DNA of 64,000 nt, taken from the NCBI RefSeq assembly GCF_017873955.1, contig NZ_JAGGKS010000010.1:1-64000 (forward strand), written 5' to 3'. The notes beneath the pieces are model-generated. The model saw only the letters and a program-made list of their open reading frames with translations, searched no databases and was not told the DNA's origin. Origin of the DNA: Sedimentibacter acidaminivorans (lineage in GTDB: Bacteria; Bacillota; Clostridia; Tissierellales; Sedimentibacteraceae). Each line of letters starts with the position of its first letter. The stretch's first letter is position 1. Below, piece by piece: positions 17,067 through 26,180 of the stretch. The position numbers were made by a program, and so were the translations under genes.

Positions 17067-18986
17067 ATGATAAAATTAACATTACCAGATATGAGTATCA
17101 GAGAGTATGAAGATGGAACAAAAGCAATAGATGTTGTTAAAAGTATCAGCGAAGGTTTAGCTAGAAGCGTAGTGGGGGCAAGTTTTAACGGAAAAACTAT
17201 TGGTCTCCAAGAACAAATAAATGAAGATGGCAACATTAAATTCCTTAAGTTTGAAGATAAAGAAGGAAAAGACATATTTTGGCACACTTCATCACATATA
17301 TTAGCACAAGCAATAAAAAGAATATGGCCAGAAGCTAAACTTGCAATAGGACCATCTATAGACAATGGATTTTACTATGATATAGATTTAGACTATAGAT
17401 TAGTACAAGAAGATTTTGAAAAAATAGAATCAGAGATGAAAAAAATAGTTAAAGAAGGCCTTGAACTTGAGAGATTTGAACTTCCAAGGGAAGAAGCAAT
17501 AAAATTTATGGAAGAAAAAGAAGAACCATACAAGGTTGAATTAATAAAAGACCTTCCAGCAGATGCAATAATTTCATTTTATAAGCAAGGTGATTTTGTA
17601 GATTTATGTGCAGGACCACATTTGGAATCAACTAAAAAACCAAAAGCTATTAAACTTTTAAGTATTGCAGGGGCGTATTGGAGAGGAAATGAAAAGAACA
17701 AGATGCTTCAAAGAGTATATGGTATTGCATTTGAGAAAGCCAAAGGATTAGAAGAATATATTCATATGCTAGAAGAAGCTAAAAAGCGTGACCACAGAAA
17801 ACTAGGTAAAGAATTAGAATTGTTCTTTATGTCTGAAGAAGGACCTGGCTTTCCATTCTTTTTACCAAAAGGAATTGAAATTAAAAACGAGCTCCTTAAA
17901 TATTGGAGAGAAGTACACAAAAAAGCAGGATATGTAGAAATTGAAACTCCATTGATGCTAAGTAAACATCTATGGGAAAATTCAGGACATTGGGACCATT
18001 ACAAAGATAATATGTACACAGTTAAAATAGATGAAGAAGATTTCTGTGTTAAGCCTATGAACTGCCCTGGAGGAATGATGGTATATAAAAATTCTATGCA
18101 TTCTTACAAGGATTTCCCAATTAAGGCAGCGGAAATAGGAAGAGTTCATAGACACGAGTTGTCAGGTGCTCTTCATGGATTGATGAGAGTTCGTGCTTTT
18201 ACTCAAGATGACGCTCATATATTCATGCTTCCTGAACAAATAAAAGATGAAATTAAAAATGTTGCAAACTTAATAGATGGAATGTATAAAACATTTGGAT
18301 TCACTTATCATGTTGAACTTTCAACAAGACCTGAGGATTTCTTAGGAGATTTAAAAGATTGGGATGTAGCAGAAAGTTCATTAAAAGAAGCGCTTGAAGA
18401 ACTTGGACTTGATTATATAATAAATGAAGGTGATGGAGCATTCTACGGACCTAAAATAGATTTCCACTTAAATGATTGCATAGGAAGAACATGGCAGTGT
18501 GGAACAATTCAGTTGGATTATCAAATGCCACAACGCTTTGACCTTGAATATGTAGGTGCAGATGGACAAAAGCATAGACCTATAATGATTCACAGAGTTG
18601 CATTTGGAAGTATAGAAAGGTTCTTTGGTATTTTAATAGAGCAATTTGCAGGTGCATTCCCAACTTGGTTATCTCCAGTTCAAGTAAAAGTTTTACCTAT
18701 ATCAGATAAATTCAATGGATATGCGGAAAAGGTAAAAGAAGAATTAGAAGTATTTAATATAAGAGTTGAAATAGATACAAGGGCAGAAAAAATAGGCTAT
18801 AAAATAAGAGAAGCTCAATTAGAAAAAGTTCCTTACATGTTTGTAGTTGGAGAGAAGGAAGCAGAAGGAAATTCTGTGTCAGTTAGGGAAAGACAAAAAG
18901 GTGATATTGGAAGTATGAGTACAAAAGAAATTTCTGATATTATATTAAATAAAATAAAAACAAGAGAAAATGACTCGCCACAATAA
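17067..18986 (+). CDS. thrS: Threonine-tRNA ligase
   Basis: 639 residues, full length. An N-terminal TGS domain, the HxxxH editing domain (HTSSHILAQA), the class II catalytic core with MNCPGGMMVY and RVHRHELSGAL, and a C-terminal anticodon-binding domain are all recognisable. It charges tRNA-Thr, and its transcription is set by the T-box directly upstream. The ATG has GGAGGA seven bases before it. Confidence 0.96.
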   Translation: MIKLTLPDMSIREYEDGTKAIDVVKSISEGLARSVVGASFNGKTIGLQEQINEDGNIKFLKFEDKEGKDIFWHTSSHILAQAIKRIWPEAKLAIGPSIDNGFYYDIDLDYRLVQEDFEKIESEMKKIVKEGLELERFELPREEAIKFMEEKEEPYKVELIKDLPADAIISFYKQGDFVDLCAGPHLESTKKPKAIKLLSIAGAYWRGNEKNKMLQRVYGIAFEKAKGLEEYIHMLEEAKKRDHRKLGKELELFFMSEEGPGFPFFLPKGIEIKNELLKYWREVHKKAGYVEIETPLMLSKHLWENSGHWDHYKDNMYTVKIDEEDFCVKPMNCPGGMMVYKNSMHSYKDFPIKAAEIGRVHRHELSGALHGLMRVRAFTQDDAHIFMLPEQIKDEIKNVANLIDGMYKTFGFTYHVELSTRPEDFLGDLKDWDVAESSLKEALEELGLDYIINEGDGAFYGPKIDFHLNDCIGRTWQCGTIQLDYQMPQRFDLEYVGADGQKHRPIMIHRVAFGSIERFFGILIEQFAGAFPTWLSPVQVKVLPISDKFNGYAEKVKEELEVFNIRVEIDTRAEKIGYKIREAQLEKVPYMFVVGEKEAEGNSVSVRERQKGDIGSMSTKEISDIILNKIKTRENDSPQ

Positions 18987-19022
18987 AAATAATTAGAATT
19001 TTATTTAAAAACATCTCAGTAA

Positions 19023-19057
19023 TACAGCATTCAACTTATTAGTTGGGTGCTGTAAAT
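19023..19057 (+). terminator. Terminator after thrS
   Basis: A 14-bp stem, TACAGCATTCAACT with AGTTGGGTGCTGTA, includes two G-U pairs and has a four-base loop. The tail AAATTT is weak. Confidence 0.65.
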
Positions 19058-19103
19058 TTATAAATCAACTATATGAAATTTTATTAAAAGGGAGGAAATA
19101 AAT

Positions 19104-19880
19104 ATGAGCACAGTATACTCGGATATTCAATATCATATTAATATGAAAGAGGGGGATGTAGGTAAATATGTAATTTTACCAGGAGATCCTAAAAGGTGTA
19201 AATTAATTGCAGAGCATTTTGATAATCCTAATTTAGTAGCTGATCATAGAGAATTTGTAACATATACAGGGTATATTGATGGTGAAAAAGTTAGTGTAAC
19301 ATCGACTGGTATAGGAGGACCTTCAGCAGCAATAGCAATGGAGGAACTTGTTAATATAGGAGCAGATACATTTATAAGAGTTGGAACATCTGGAGGTATG
19401 GACATAAATGTTATGGGTGGAGATTTAGTTATAGCATCAGGTGCAATTCGTATGGAAGGGACAGGAAGAGAATATGCACCAATGGAATTCCCAGCTGTCG
19501 CAAATCATGAAGTTATTAATGCACTTGTAAAGTCAGCTAAAGATATAGGTAGAAAACATCATGTTGGAGTAGTAGAATGTAAAGATTCGTTTTATGGACA
19601 ACATGAACCAGGAACAAAACCTGTAAGTTATGAACTTGAAAATAAATGGGAAGCTTGGCTTAGGTTAGGTGCATTAGCATCTGAAATGGAATCAGCAGCA
19701 CTTTTTATCGTTGGAGCTTATCGAAAGGTTAGAGTTGGAACTGTTTTAAATGTTGTTGCAAATCAAGAGAGAAGAAAAAAAGGATTAGATGATCCACAAA
19801 GTCATGATACAGAAGCTGCTATTGAGGTAGCAATAGAAGCAATAAGAAATTTAATTAAAGAAGACAAAATTAACTTATAG
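19104..19880 (+). CDS. udp: Uridine phosphorylase
   Basis: 258 residues, in the range for hexameric nucleoside phosphorylases. VILPGDPKR near the N terminus binds phosphate, [18 protein letters not shown] follows, and EMESAALF near the middle is the nucleoside-binding block. It splits uridine with phosphate into uracil and ribose-1-phosphate for pyrimidine salvage. GGAGG lies eight bases before the ATG. It stands alone between two terminator-like stems. Confidence 0.9.
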   Translation: MSTVYSDIQYHINMKEGDVGKYVILPGDPKRCKLIAEHFDNPNLVADHREFVTYTGYIDGEKVSVTSTGIGGPSAAIAMEELVNIGADTFIRVGTSGGMDINVMGGDLVIASGAIRMEGTGREYAPMEFPAVANHEVINALVKSAKDIGRKHHVGVVECKDSFYGQHEPGTKPVSYELENKWEAWLRLGALASEMESAALFIVGAYRKVRVGTVLNVVANQERRKKGLDDPQSHDTEAAIEVAIEAIRNLIKEDKINL

Positions 19881-19902
19881 TAATATATAGAAATAAAATT
19901 AG

Positions 19903-19936
19903 TAATGGGGCGATTAATAACCGTCCCATTATTTAT
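19903..19936. terminator. Terminator between udp and the MATE gene
   Basis: TAATGGGGCG (19903-19912) pairs with CGTCCCATTA (19922-19931) through one wobble. It lies between two convergent genes and is followed by a T-rich tract on the plus strand. The GGGGCG..CGTCCC core resembles the terminator at 22192-22224 and the inverted repeat at 62664-62726. Confidence 0.75.
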
Positions 19937-21412
19937 TTATATCTTTATGGATTTCCATTTTCCTGAACTGTATCTTAATAAAACAAATAATGATCTAAGA
20001 AGCTGGTCAGCTGCAAAAGCAACCCATGCACCTTCTAGACCTAAGTGCATGAAATTAACCAATATAATAGCTAAGCCTGGTCTAATGATTAAAACAGTTA
20101 TAAATGTTATAATTGCAGTTGCTTTAGTATCTCCAGCACCTCTTAAGGCTCCAGCTAAAATAAACTGAGATGATTGAAATGGTTGAATAAAACCAACAAG
20201 CATCATAATTTTTGCACCTTTTTCAATTACAGTTACATCATCGGAATATAAAGAAACTATTTTGCCACCCCATATAATAAAGATAATTCCCATAATTACA
20301 GATATAATCATTCCAGTTCTTCTAGTTCTCATAACATACGCATTTGCCATATCAGGACGTTTTTTTCCTAAACTTTGCCCTGTTAGAGATGTTGCTGAAA
20401 CTGCAAATCCTTGCCCATTCATAAATGAAATAGATAATATGTTCATACATACTTGATGAGCGGCAAATGCTACTGTTCCAAGAGAAGCAACAGTTTTAGA
20501 GTAAATAATTATACCAATACGCATCATTAATTGCTCTATCATAGCAGGAACACCTATAACAAAAATTTGCTTTAATGCTGTTTTATTAGGTTTAAAGCCA
20601 TCTTTAAATCTTAAGTGTAAATATTGATTTCCTCTAGTTATATATACAAATGCAAAAACAAATGCAACTAGCTGACCAATTATTGTTGCAAGAGAAGCAC
20701 CTGCAACTTCTAATCTTGGAAAACCTAAATTTCCTCCAATAAGTAAATAATTAAAAATAACATTAACAGCATTTGCAGTTAAGTTATATATCATAGCAGT
20801 CCTAGAATCACCAACACCCCTAAGAGTTGCTGTTATAGTTGTAGTAAGAGCCATAAATATAAATCCAACCATCTGTATCTTTAGATAAGTTGTACCACCT
20901 GCTAAAGTTTGCGCATCAGCAGCTCCCATGAATTTAACCAAAGGTTCTGAAAAAATAAAACCTACTATAGATGCTATTATAGAAAATGTTATAGTAAGCA
21001 ATAGTGCCTGACGCAAAATTAAATTTGCGTTTTCTCGGTTACCTGAACCTTTGTATCTTGCAACCATAGAAGTTGCTCCAACGTTCATTGACATAAACAT
21101 TATCATTAATAAAAATTTTGGTTGCAGGGTTAAACCTACGGCTGTAAGAGCCCAAGGACCGAGCTGCCCAACCATCATTAAATCAACCATTGAAGCAAGT
21201 TGCGTTAATGTTAATTCAAGGACTGAAGGCCATGCAATGTTAACTATGTCTCGATAGAGCAATTTTGAGGTTATATTATTAGGTAGATGATTTTTAGGTA
21301 AATCAACTAGATTTAAATCATCTCCATCTTCGACTAAATCTAATGCCATATCAACATATTTATAACCTTTAGCTTTTCGATTTTTAAAAAACTTCATAAA
21401 ATAAATTGTCAA
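19937..21412 (-). CDS. MATE family efflux transporter
   Basis: 491 codons from an upstream TTG; an ATG 15 bases in (21397) is an equally possible start because neither has a clear ribosome site. After a soluble N terminus of about 60 residues there are about 12 membrane segments in two related halves, with the block NIAWPSVLELTLTQLASMVD that opens MATE proteins. The family exports drugs or metabolites in exchange for Na+ or H+. The substrate is unknown. The long charged N-terminal extension (about 60 residues) is somewhat unusual. Confidence 0.88.
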   Translation of the reverse strand: MTIYFMKFFKNRKAKGYKYVDMALDLVEDGDDLNLVDLPKNHLPNNITSKLLYRDIVNIAWPSVLELTLTQLASMVDLMMVGQLGPWALTAVGLTLQPKFLLMIMFMSMNVGATSMVARYKGSGNRENANLILRQALLLTITFSIIASIVGFIFSEPLVKFMGAADAQTLAGGTTYLKIQMVGFIFMALTTTITATLRGVGDSRTAMIYNLTANAVNVIFNYLLIGGNLGFPRLEVAGASLATIIGQLVAFVFAFVYITRGNQYLHLRFKDGFKPNKTALKQIFVIGVPAMIEQLMMRIGIIIYSKTVASLGTVAFAAHQVCMNILSISFMNGQGFAVSATSLTGQSLGKKRPDMANAYVMRTRRTGMIISVIMGIIFIIWGGKIVSLYSDDVTVIEKGAKIMMLVGFIQPFQSSQFILAGALRGAGDTKATAIITFITVLIIRPGLAIILVNFMHLGLEGAWVAFAADQLLRSLFVLLRYSSGKWKSIKI

Positions 21413-21672
21413 ATTTAAACGATTTTGACATATCCCACCCTTCTGTTTTTAATTATGCATTTTGTGTGTAATATCTTAAATATTTCAAATAATTATATCA
21501 TAGATAATTTGTTAAGTCCAATAATAAGAAAACAAAAAGCATTTAGATTAAAGTGAATTATATTAAAAAGATAAATCAAATTCTAATTAGTTTTTAATAA
21601 ATACCTAAAGATTAATTAATAAAACTATTGTATATTATCATTATAAGAAATAAAAAAATCGTGGAGGATAAA

Positions 21673-22185
21673 ATGAAGGTAACATTAGAGCAAATTGATG
21701 AATTAAGAAACAGAGTTAATGTAACATATGAAGAAGCAAAAAGCACTCTAGAAAAAAATGATGGAGATTTAATTAAATCAATAATTGAACTAGAAAAAGG
21801 AAAAGGAACTCGGGGAAATGAAAAAAATAGACGAGGAGAAGGGTTTACTAGCTTTGCTAATAGATTACTACAATTAAGATTTTCAGTTAAAAATAAAAAT
21901 GAAAATACTTTAATAAACGTACCGTTAGTTCTTGTTCTTGTAACATTTGTAATGGCATTTTGGGTAGTTATATTTGGACTTATACTTGCAGTATTAACAT
22001 CATGTAAGATAAAAGTTTTCAGAGATAAAAATTCTGTTAACATTAACGGTATTAAAAGAAATATGAAAGAAACTGTAGAAAAAATAAAAGTAAAATCTGA
22101 AGAAATAATAAAAGAAGATGCAGAAATAAAAGAAGAAAAATATTACGAATCAGATGACATGGAAAATGAAATTATAATAGAATAA
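21673..22185 (+). CDS. DUF4342 protein: UBA-like domain plus membrane segment
   Basis: 170 residues from an ATG with GTGGAGG before it; an in-frame start further upstream lacks a ribosome site. The N terminus (about residues 1-45) resembles a UBA/TS-N fold: LEQIDELRNRVNVTYEEA and a following LEKNDGDL. A hydrophobic stretch at about 80-110 should span the membrane. The C-terminal third is charged. Proteins of this layout are annotated as DUF4342 in Firmicutes. No role is known. It precedes a two-component system but is separated from it by a terminator. Confidence 0.75.
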   Translation: MKVTLEQIDELRNRVNVTYEEAKSTLEKNDGDLIKSIIELEKGKGTRGNEKNRRGEGFTSFANRLLQLRFSVKNKNENTLINVPLVLVLVTFVMAFWVVIFGLILAVLTSCKIKVFRDKNSVNINGIKRNMKETVEKIKVKSEEIIKEDAEIKEEKYYESDDMENEIIIE

Positions 22186-22191
22186 CAAAGT

Positions 22192-22224
22192 TTAAGGGGC
22201 GGTTCTTTTTGAACGGTCCCTTAA
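22192..22224 (+). terminator. Terminator with GGTTCTTTTTGAAC core
   Basis: TTAAGGGGCGGTTC (22192-22205) pairs with GAACGGTCCCTTAA (22211-22224) with one wobble and one mismatch around a TTTTT loop. It shares the 11-mer GGTTCTTTTTG with the long inverted repeat at 62664-62726. Confidence 0.7.
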
Positions 22225-22287
22225 AACACTAATTGATAAAATTTGTAATTAATAGTATAATATATAAAAAAACAAGGGCGGCGTTGT

Positions 22288-22977
22288 ATGGATGATAAAA
22301 GGAAAATTTTAATAGTTGAAGATGAACATAAAATTGCACGTTTTCTTGAATTAGAATTGAAGTATGAGGGCTATGAGGTTGATATAGCAAACAATGGTAG
22401 AGATGGATTAGAAAAAGGTAAAAATGATGATATAAGTTTAATTATTCTAGATTTAATGTTGCCTGGCTTAAGTGGTATAGAAGTTTGCAGGAGAATAAGG
22501 CAAACTTCAGGGGTACCTATAATTATGCTTACAGCTAAGGATGATATATCAGATAAGGTTACAGGGCTTGATATAGGAGCCGATGATTATATGACTAAGC
22601 CATTTGCTGTTGAAGAACTTTTAGCTAGAATTAGAGTATTGTTAAAAAGAAAATATGTTCCTAAGAATAAAGAGGAATCTACAATATTAACAATAGGTAA
22701 GTTAAAATTGTACAAAAACAATTATAAAGTAGAGTATGATAATGAAAACATCGAATTAACAAAAAAAGAATTTGAATTATTAGAAATTATGATGATAAAT
22801 AAAAATATTGTAATGTCAAGGGAAAAAATTCTTGATAAAGTTTGGGGTTACGATTATTTTGGTGATACAAATATAATAGATGTGTACATTAGATACTTAA
22901 GAAGTAAAATAGATCAGAAATATAATGTTGGTTTTATTGAAACGGTCAGAGGTGTAGGTTATATAATTAGAGATTAA
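22288..22977 (+). CDS. OmpR-family response regulator
   Basis: 229 residues. The receiver domain (1-120) has the acidic pair E11-D12, the phosphate acceptor D55 and the conserved Lys in TKPF. The C-terminal winged-helix domain (about 130-228) ends with the OmpR/PhoB signature TVRGVGY. It is the transcription factor partner of the kinase gene 46 bases downstream. Layout and length resemble ArlR, but the regulated genes cannot be inferred. Confidence 0.92.
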   Translation: MDDKRKILIVEDEHKIARFLELELKYEGYEVDIANNGRDGLEKGKNDDISLIILDLMLPGLSGIEVCRRIRQTSGVPIIMLTAKDDISDKVTGLDIGADDYMTKPFAVEELLARIRVLLKRKYVPKNKEESTILTIGKLKLYKNNYKVEYDNENIELTKKEFELLEIMMINKNIVMSREKILDKVWGYDYFGDTNIIDVYIRYLRSKIDQKYNVGFIETVRGVGYIIRD

Positions 22978-23023
22978 AATGTAATGGGACAGTTTTACAT
23001 TGCATTATCCAAAAGGAATTGCT

Positions 23024-24577
23024 ATGAAAAAATTAGAGCGAAAAAGAGTAGATAAGCAGTTGAAAAAAGAGAGAAAAAAAGAGAAAATATACAAAAAAAA
23101 TTTCTCGTATGAAAATTATAATAATAAGAAAACAATATCATTTTCAGGGTTTTTAAAAACAATAGTAAAATCAATTTTTCATATAATAAGTTTTCCTTTT
23201 AGGGTGATTTTAAAAATTTTAGTAAAACTTATAAAAAGATTAAAATTTTCAATAACATTTAAAATTTCGGTTTCATATTTATTGTTGTATATAACTGTAA
23301 TTTTAATTGTTGCTGCAATTACGACAATGGGATATTCTGTTTATAAGTTAAATCAATATAAATCAGATGTAATGGAAAATGACATGGATAAAATAACAAG
23401 CAGTTTTCCTAATATGAGAAAAATTGAATCTATTGCTGACAATGATGAAATAAAGTCAATTAATATTTACGATAACTATTTGAATAATATATATTCTTTG
23501 AAAGGATATGAGCATAGATATTCAAAAAATATTATTGTCTTGTTAGAAAAATTAATCAACAATAAAGAATATATATTTTCATCTAAGTTTTATTATAATA
23601 ATATGGAATATTATATTAATATTAATTATTTGGTGAATGATATATTATCAGAAGCCTTTAGAATATGTATTATGATAATTAGTTCTGGAGCAGCTGGATT
23701 ATTTGTATTTGTACCAATAGTATCACGAACCAGCTATAAGTTAATTGGACCAATAAAAAAAATGACAGAAATAACTAAAACTATAACGGTTAATAATATT
23801 AATACAAGACTTGATGTAAAAGATACTCAGGACGAATTAAAGGAGCTTTCTGAGACGTTTAATGAGATGATGAATAGAATTGAACAAGGGTACAAAACGC
23901 AGCAACAATTCGTATCTGATGCCTCTCATGAGCTTAGAACACCTATAGCTGTTATAAAAGGATATGTAAATATGTTAGATCGCTGGGGTAAAAATGATAA
24001 AGATATATTAGAAGAATCAATTAATGCAATAAAAAATGAAACTGATAGCATGCAGGATTTAATTGAAAAACTTTTATTTATTGCTAGAAGTGATAAACAA
24101 TCAATATCTTTTACAAAAGAGGATTTTAAAATATGTGAAATTCTATTCGAAATAGAAAAAGAAACATGTATGATTGATACAAAACACAATTTTGACTTTA
24201 AATTTTATGATGATGCAAGTATATATGCAGATAAAAACAGGATAAAGCAGGCAATAAGGATATTTATAGAAAATGCAATAAAGTTTACTCCGCAAAATGG
24301 TTATATAAAAGTTCTTTCATATATTGATGAAGATTATTATGTAATAAAAGTATCTGATTCTGGGATGGGTATTGAAAAAAAAGATCTAGATAAAATATTC
24401 AACAGACTTTACAGAGCAGAGCAGTCAAGAAATAAGGATGTTGGAGGTCATGGATTAGGATTATCTATAGCTAAAATTATTATATTAGGGCATAAAGGAA
24501 AAATAAAAGTAAAAAGCACAGTAGATAAAGGTTCTGAATTTATAATTTTGTTACCTTTTTTACAAAAAATATCCTAA
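23024..24577 (+). CDS. Sensor histidine kinase
   Basis: 517 residues from the ATG that follows AAAGGAA; a TTG 24 bases earlier is less likely. A basic 80-residue cytoplasmic N terminus precedes two membrane segments (about 85-110 and 205-230) that enclose an extracytoplasmic sensor loop. HAMP, HisKA with phospho-acceptor H302 (SHELRTP) and HATPase_c (N, G1 and G2 boxes, with GHGLGLSIAK) follow. It pairs with the response regulator upstream. The long Lys-rich N-terminal tail is unusual for this class. Confidence 0.92.
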   Translation: MKKLERKRVDKQLKKERKKEKIYKKNFSYENYNNKKTISFSGFLKTIVKSIFHIISFPFRVILKILVKLIKRLKFSITFKISVSYLLLYITVILIVAAITTMGYSVYKLNQYKSDVMENDMDKITSSFPNMRKIESIADNDEIKSINIYDNYLNNIYSLKGYEHRYSKNIIVLLEKLINNKEYIFSSKFYYNNMEYYININYLVNDILSEAFRICIMIISSGAAGLFVFVPIVSRTSYKLIGPIKKMTEITKTITVNNINTRLDVKDTQDELKELSETFNEMMNRIEQGYKTQQQFVSDASHELRTPIAVIKGYVNMLDRWGKNDKDILEESINAIKNETDSMQDLIEKLLFIARSDKQSISFTKEDFKICEILFEIEKETCMIDTKHNFDFKFYDDASIYADKNRIKQAIRIFIENAIKFTPQNGYIKVLSYIDEDYYVIKVSDSGMGIEKKDLDKIFNRLYRAEQSRNKDVGGHGLGLSIAKIIILGHKGKIKVKSTVDKGSEFIILLPFLQKIS

Positions 24578-24711
24578 TTAATAATAAAAATATATTTCAA
24601 AATCACAGATACTATCAATATTCGACAAAAGGTTACAAAACAAGTCAAGGATAAATTGTTCATTAAATAGTATAATTTATTTACACTATAAGAGAAAGGA
24701 TTGGGACGTCT

Positions 24712-25017
24712 GTGAATATAGAATTTATTGAATCAGGACAAGAACTAGTTATTAGACTTAAAGGTGACTTAGATCATCATGGAGCGGATCAAAATAGAAA
24801 TAGAATTGATGAAAAAATAATGGATGATAATATCAGTAAAGTTATTATTGATTTTAAAAAAATTGATTTTATTGATAGTTCTGGCATAGGATTTGTAATT
24901 GGACGATATAAAAATATTAGGAAACGAAATGGGGTTATAGAAATAATAAACGCTAATAAAAAAGTTAGAAAAATACTTGATATGAGCGGAATAGGAAAAA
25001 TAATAAATATTAAATAG
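24712..25017 (+). CDS. spoIIAA: Anti-sigma F factor antagonist
   Basis: 101 residues, a single STAS domain. The phosphorylation motif DSSGIG (Ser56/57) is intact. In Bacillus, unphosphorylated SpoIIAA binds SpoIIAB and frees sigma F in the forespore. The start is GTG with AAAGGA upstream. A TATAAT box lies at 24671-24676 and AAGGATAAA at 24647-24655, but I cannot assign a clear sigma H promoter. The stop is followed by spoIIAB after nine bases. Confidence 0.93.
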   Translation: MNIEFIESGQELVIRLKGDLDHHGADQNRNRIDEKIMDDNISKVIIDFKKIDFIDSSGIGFVIGRYKNIRKRNGVIEIINANKKVRKILDMSGIGKIINIK

Positions 25018-25026
25018 GGGGATAAA

Positions 25027-25473
25027 ATGCATAACAATTATGTATATATTAAAATACCAAGTCTTTCAAATAATGAATCATTTGCTAGAGCGGCAGTTGC
25101 AGCATTCTGTTCAAGTTTAAATCCAACTATAGAGGAAATTTCAGATATAAAAACTGCAGTATCAGAAGCTGTCACAAATGCAATAATTCATGGATATGAA
25201 AACATGGTTGGAGATATAGTAATACAATGTAGAATAAAAAATCATGGAGTAGAGATAATTGTCGAAGATTTCGGTTGTGGCATTGTAAATGTGGACAAGG
25301 CTAAGGAACCATTGTATACATCTAAACCAGAACTTGAAAGATCTGGGATGGGATTTGCAGTAATGGAAACTTTTATGGATGAACTTGTGGTCTTATCCGA
25401 AAAAGATATTGGAACAAAAGTAATATTAAGAAAAACAATCAGTTCAAAAAATGAAATTAATAGCAACTTTTGA
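25027..25473 (+). CDS. spoIIAB: Anti-sigma F factor (serine kinase)
   Basis: 148 residues of the GHKL kinase fold: N box AVSEAVTNAIIHGYEN, G1 box EDFGCGI and G2 box RSGMGFAVMETFMD. It holds sigma F inactive and phosphorylates SpoIIAA. In most spore formers sigF is the very next gene; here a strong terminator overlaps the region right behind the stop codon and no sigma factor gene follows in the window. Confidence 0.93.
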   Translation: MHNNYVYIKIPSLSNNESFARAAVAAFCSSLNPTIEEISDIKTAVSEAVTNAIIHGYENMVGDIVIQCRIKNHGVEIIVEDFGCGIVNVDKAKEPLYTSKPELERSGMGFAVMETFMDELVVLSEKDIGTKVILRKTISSKNEINSNF

Positions 25474-25474
25474 T

Positions 25475-25504
25475 AAAAAAAGCACGGTTAGTGCTTTTTT
25501 TTTT
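25475..25504 (+). terminator. Terminator after spoIIAB
   Basis: AAAAAGCAC pairs with GTGCTTTTT around a five-base loop and ends in ten T residues. It starts two bases after the spoIIAB stop codon. Confidence 0.88.
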
Positions 25505-25533
25505 GCATGCAATAAATTTTTTTGTAAATAATA
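25505..25533 (+). promoter_or_regulatory. Possible forespore (sigma G-like) promoter of the spoVA group
   Basis: GCATG (25505-25509) and AATAATA (25527-25533), 17 bases apart, resemble the sigma G pattern GHATR / CATWMTA with one deviation. The predicted start would fall at the ribosome site of the small gene behind it, which weakens the case. Confidence 0.3.
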
Positions 25534-25550
25534 CTTTTGAGGTGATTTTT

Positions 25551-25670
25551 ATGAAAAAAAAGATATTTTTTTTAGTAATAGTATTATTGATTAGCATATC
25601 AGCTATTGTTTTTGGTAATAGCATAGATAAATCTTTAAAAAAAATACCTGAAAGCGCAGTATTATTATAA
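25551..25670 (+). CDS. Small membrane or secreted peptide (39 residues)
   Basis: The ATG has GAGGTG six bases upstream. The sequence begins MKKK, then 18 hydrophobic residues ending in AIVFG, then a polar tail NSIDKSLKKIPESA. It could be a single-pass membrane peptide or a signal peptide with a 17-residue secreted product. The stop is ten bases before spoVAC, so it is probably the first gene of the spoVAC-AD-AE transcript. I do not recognise a family. Confidence 0.6.
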   Translation: MKKKIFFLVIVLLISISAIVFGNSIDKSLKKIPESAVLL

Positions 25671-25680
25671 TGGAGGAGAA

Positions 25681-26121
25681 ATGAAGTATAATAAGGAAAG
25701 TTATAAAAAAGTTATAGATGAGTATACTCCAAAAAATAAAATTGTAAAAAATTGTTTTATGGCTTTTATTTTTGGAGGTGCTATTTGTACATTGGGTGAA
25801 ATTATAAAAAATATTTTTGTATCAGGATTTGATGTACCTAAAGATGATGCAGGAGTAATGGCATCGGTAGTTCTAGTAGGATTAAGTGCATTGCTAACAG
25901 GTTTTGGAGTATATGACGATTTAGGTAAAATTGCTGGTGCTGGAACCATTGTTCCTATAACAGGTTTTGCTAATTCTGTAGTTTCTCCTGCATTAGAATA
26001 TAAAAAGGAAGGTTTAGTTTTAGGTACTGCCGCAAATATATTTAAATTGGCTGGTCCAGTATTAGTTTATGGATATTTATCTGCCTTCATTGTAGGTTTA
26101 TTAAGTTTGATTTTTAAGTAG
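25681..26121 (+). CDS. spoVAC: Stage V sporulation protein AC
   Basis: 146 residues with three or four membrane segments and the family blocks FIFGGAICTLGE and GFANSVVSPALEYKKEG. SpoVAC is the mechanosensitive channel part of the SpoVA system that moves dipicolinic acid into the forming spore and out at germination. GGAGGA lies four bases before the ATG. spoVAD and spoVAE follow. Confidence 0.93.
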   Translation: MKYNKESYKKVIDEYTPKNKIVKNCFMAFIFGGAICTLGEIIKNIFVSGFDVPKDDAGVMASVVLVGLSALLTGFGVYDDLGKIAGAGTIVPITGFANSVVSPALEYKKEGLVLGTAANIFKLAGPVLVYGYLSAFIVGLLSLIFK

Positions 26122-26180
26122 TTGTTTTAAAAATTATAAATTCTAATTTATCATTAAGAAGAAAGGAAAGATAATTAATT

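Noticed and set aside
24640-24711. Sigma H promoter for spoIIAA
   Set aside because: AAGGATAAA resembles a -35 element, but no GAAT-type -10 lies at the correct distance; only a TATAAT box is seen.
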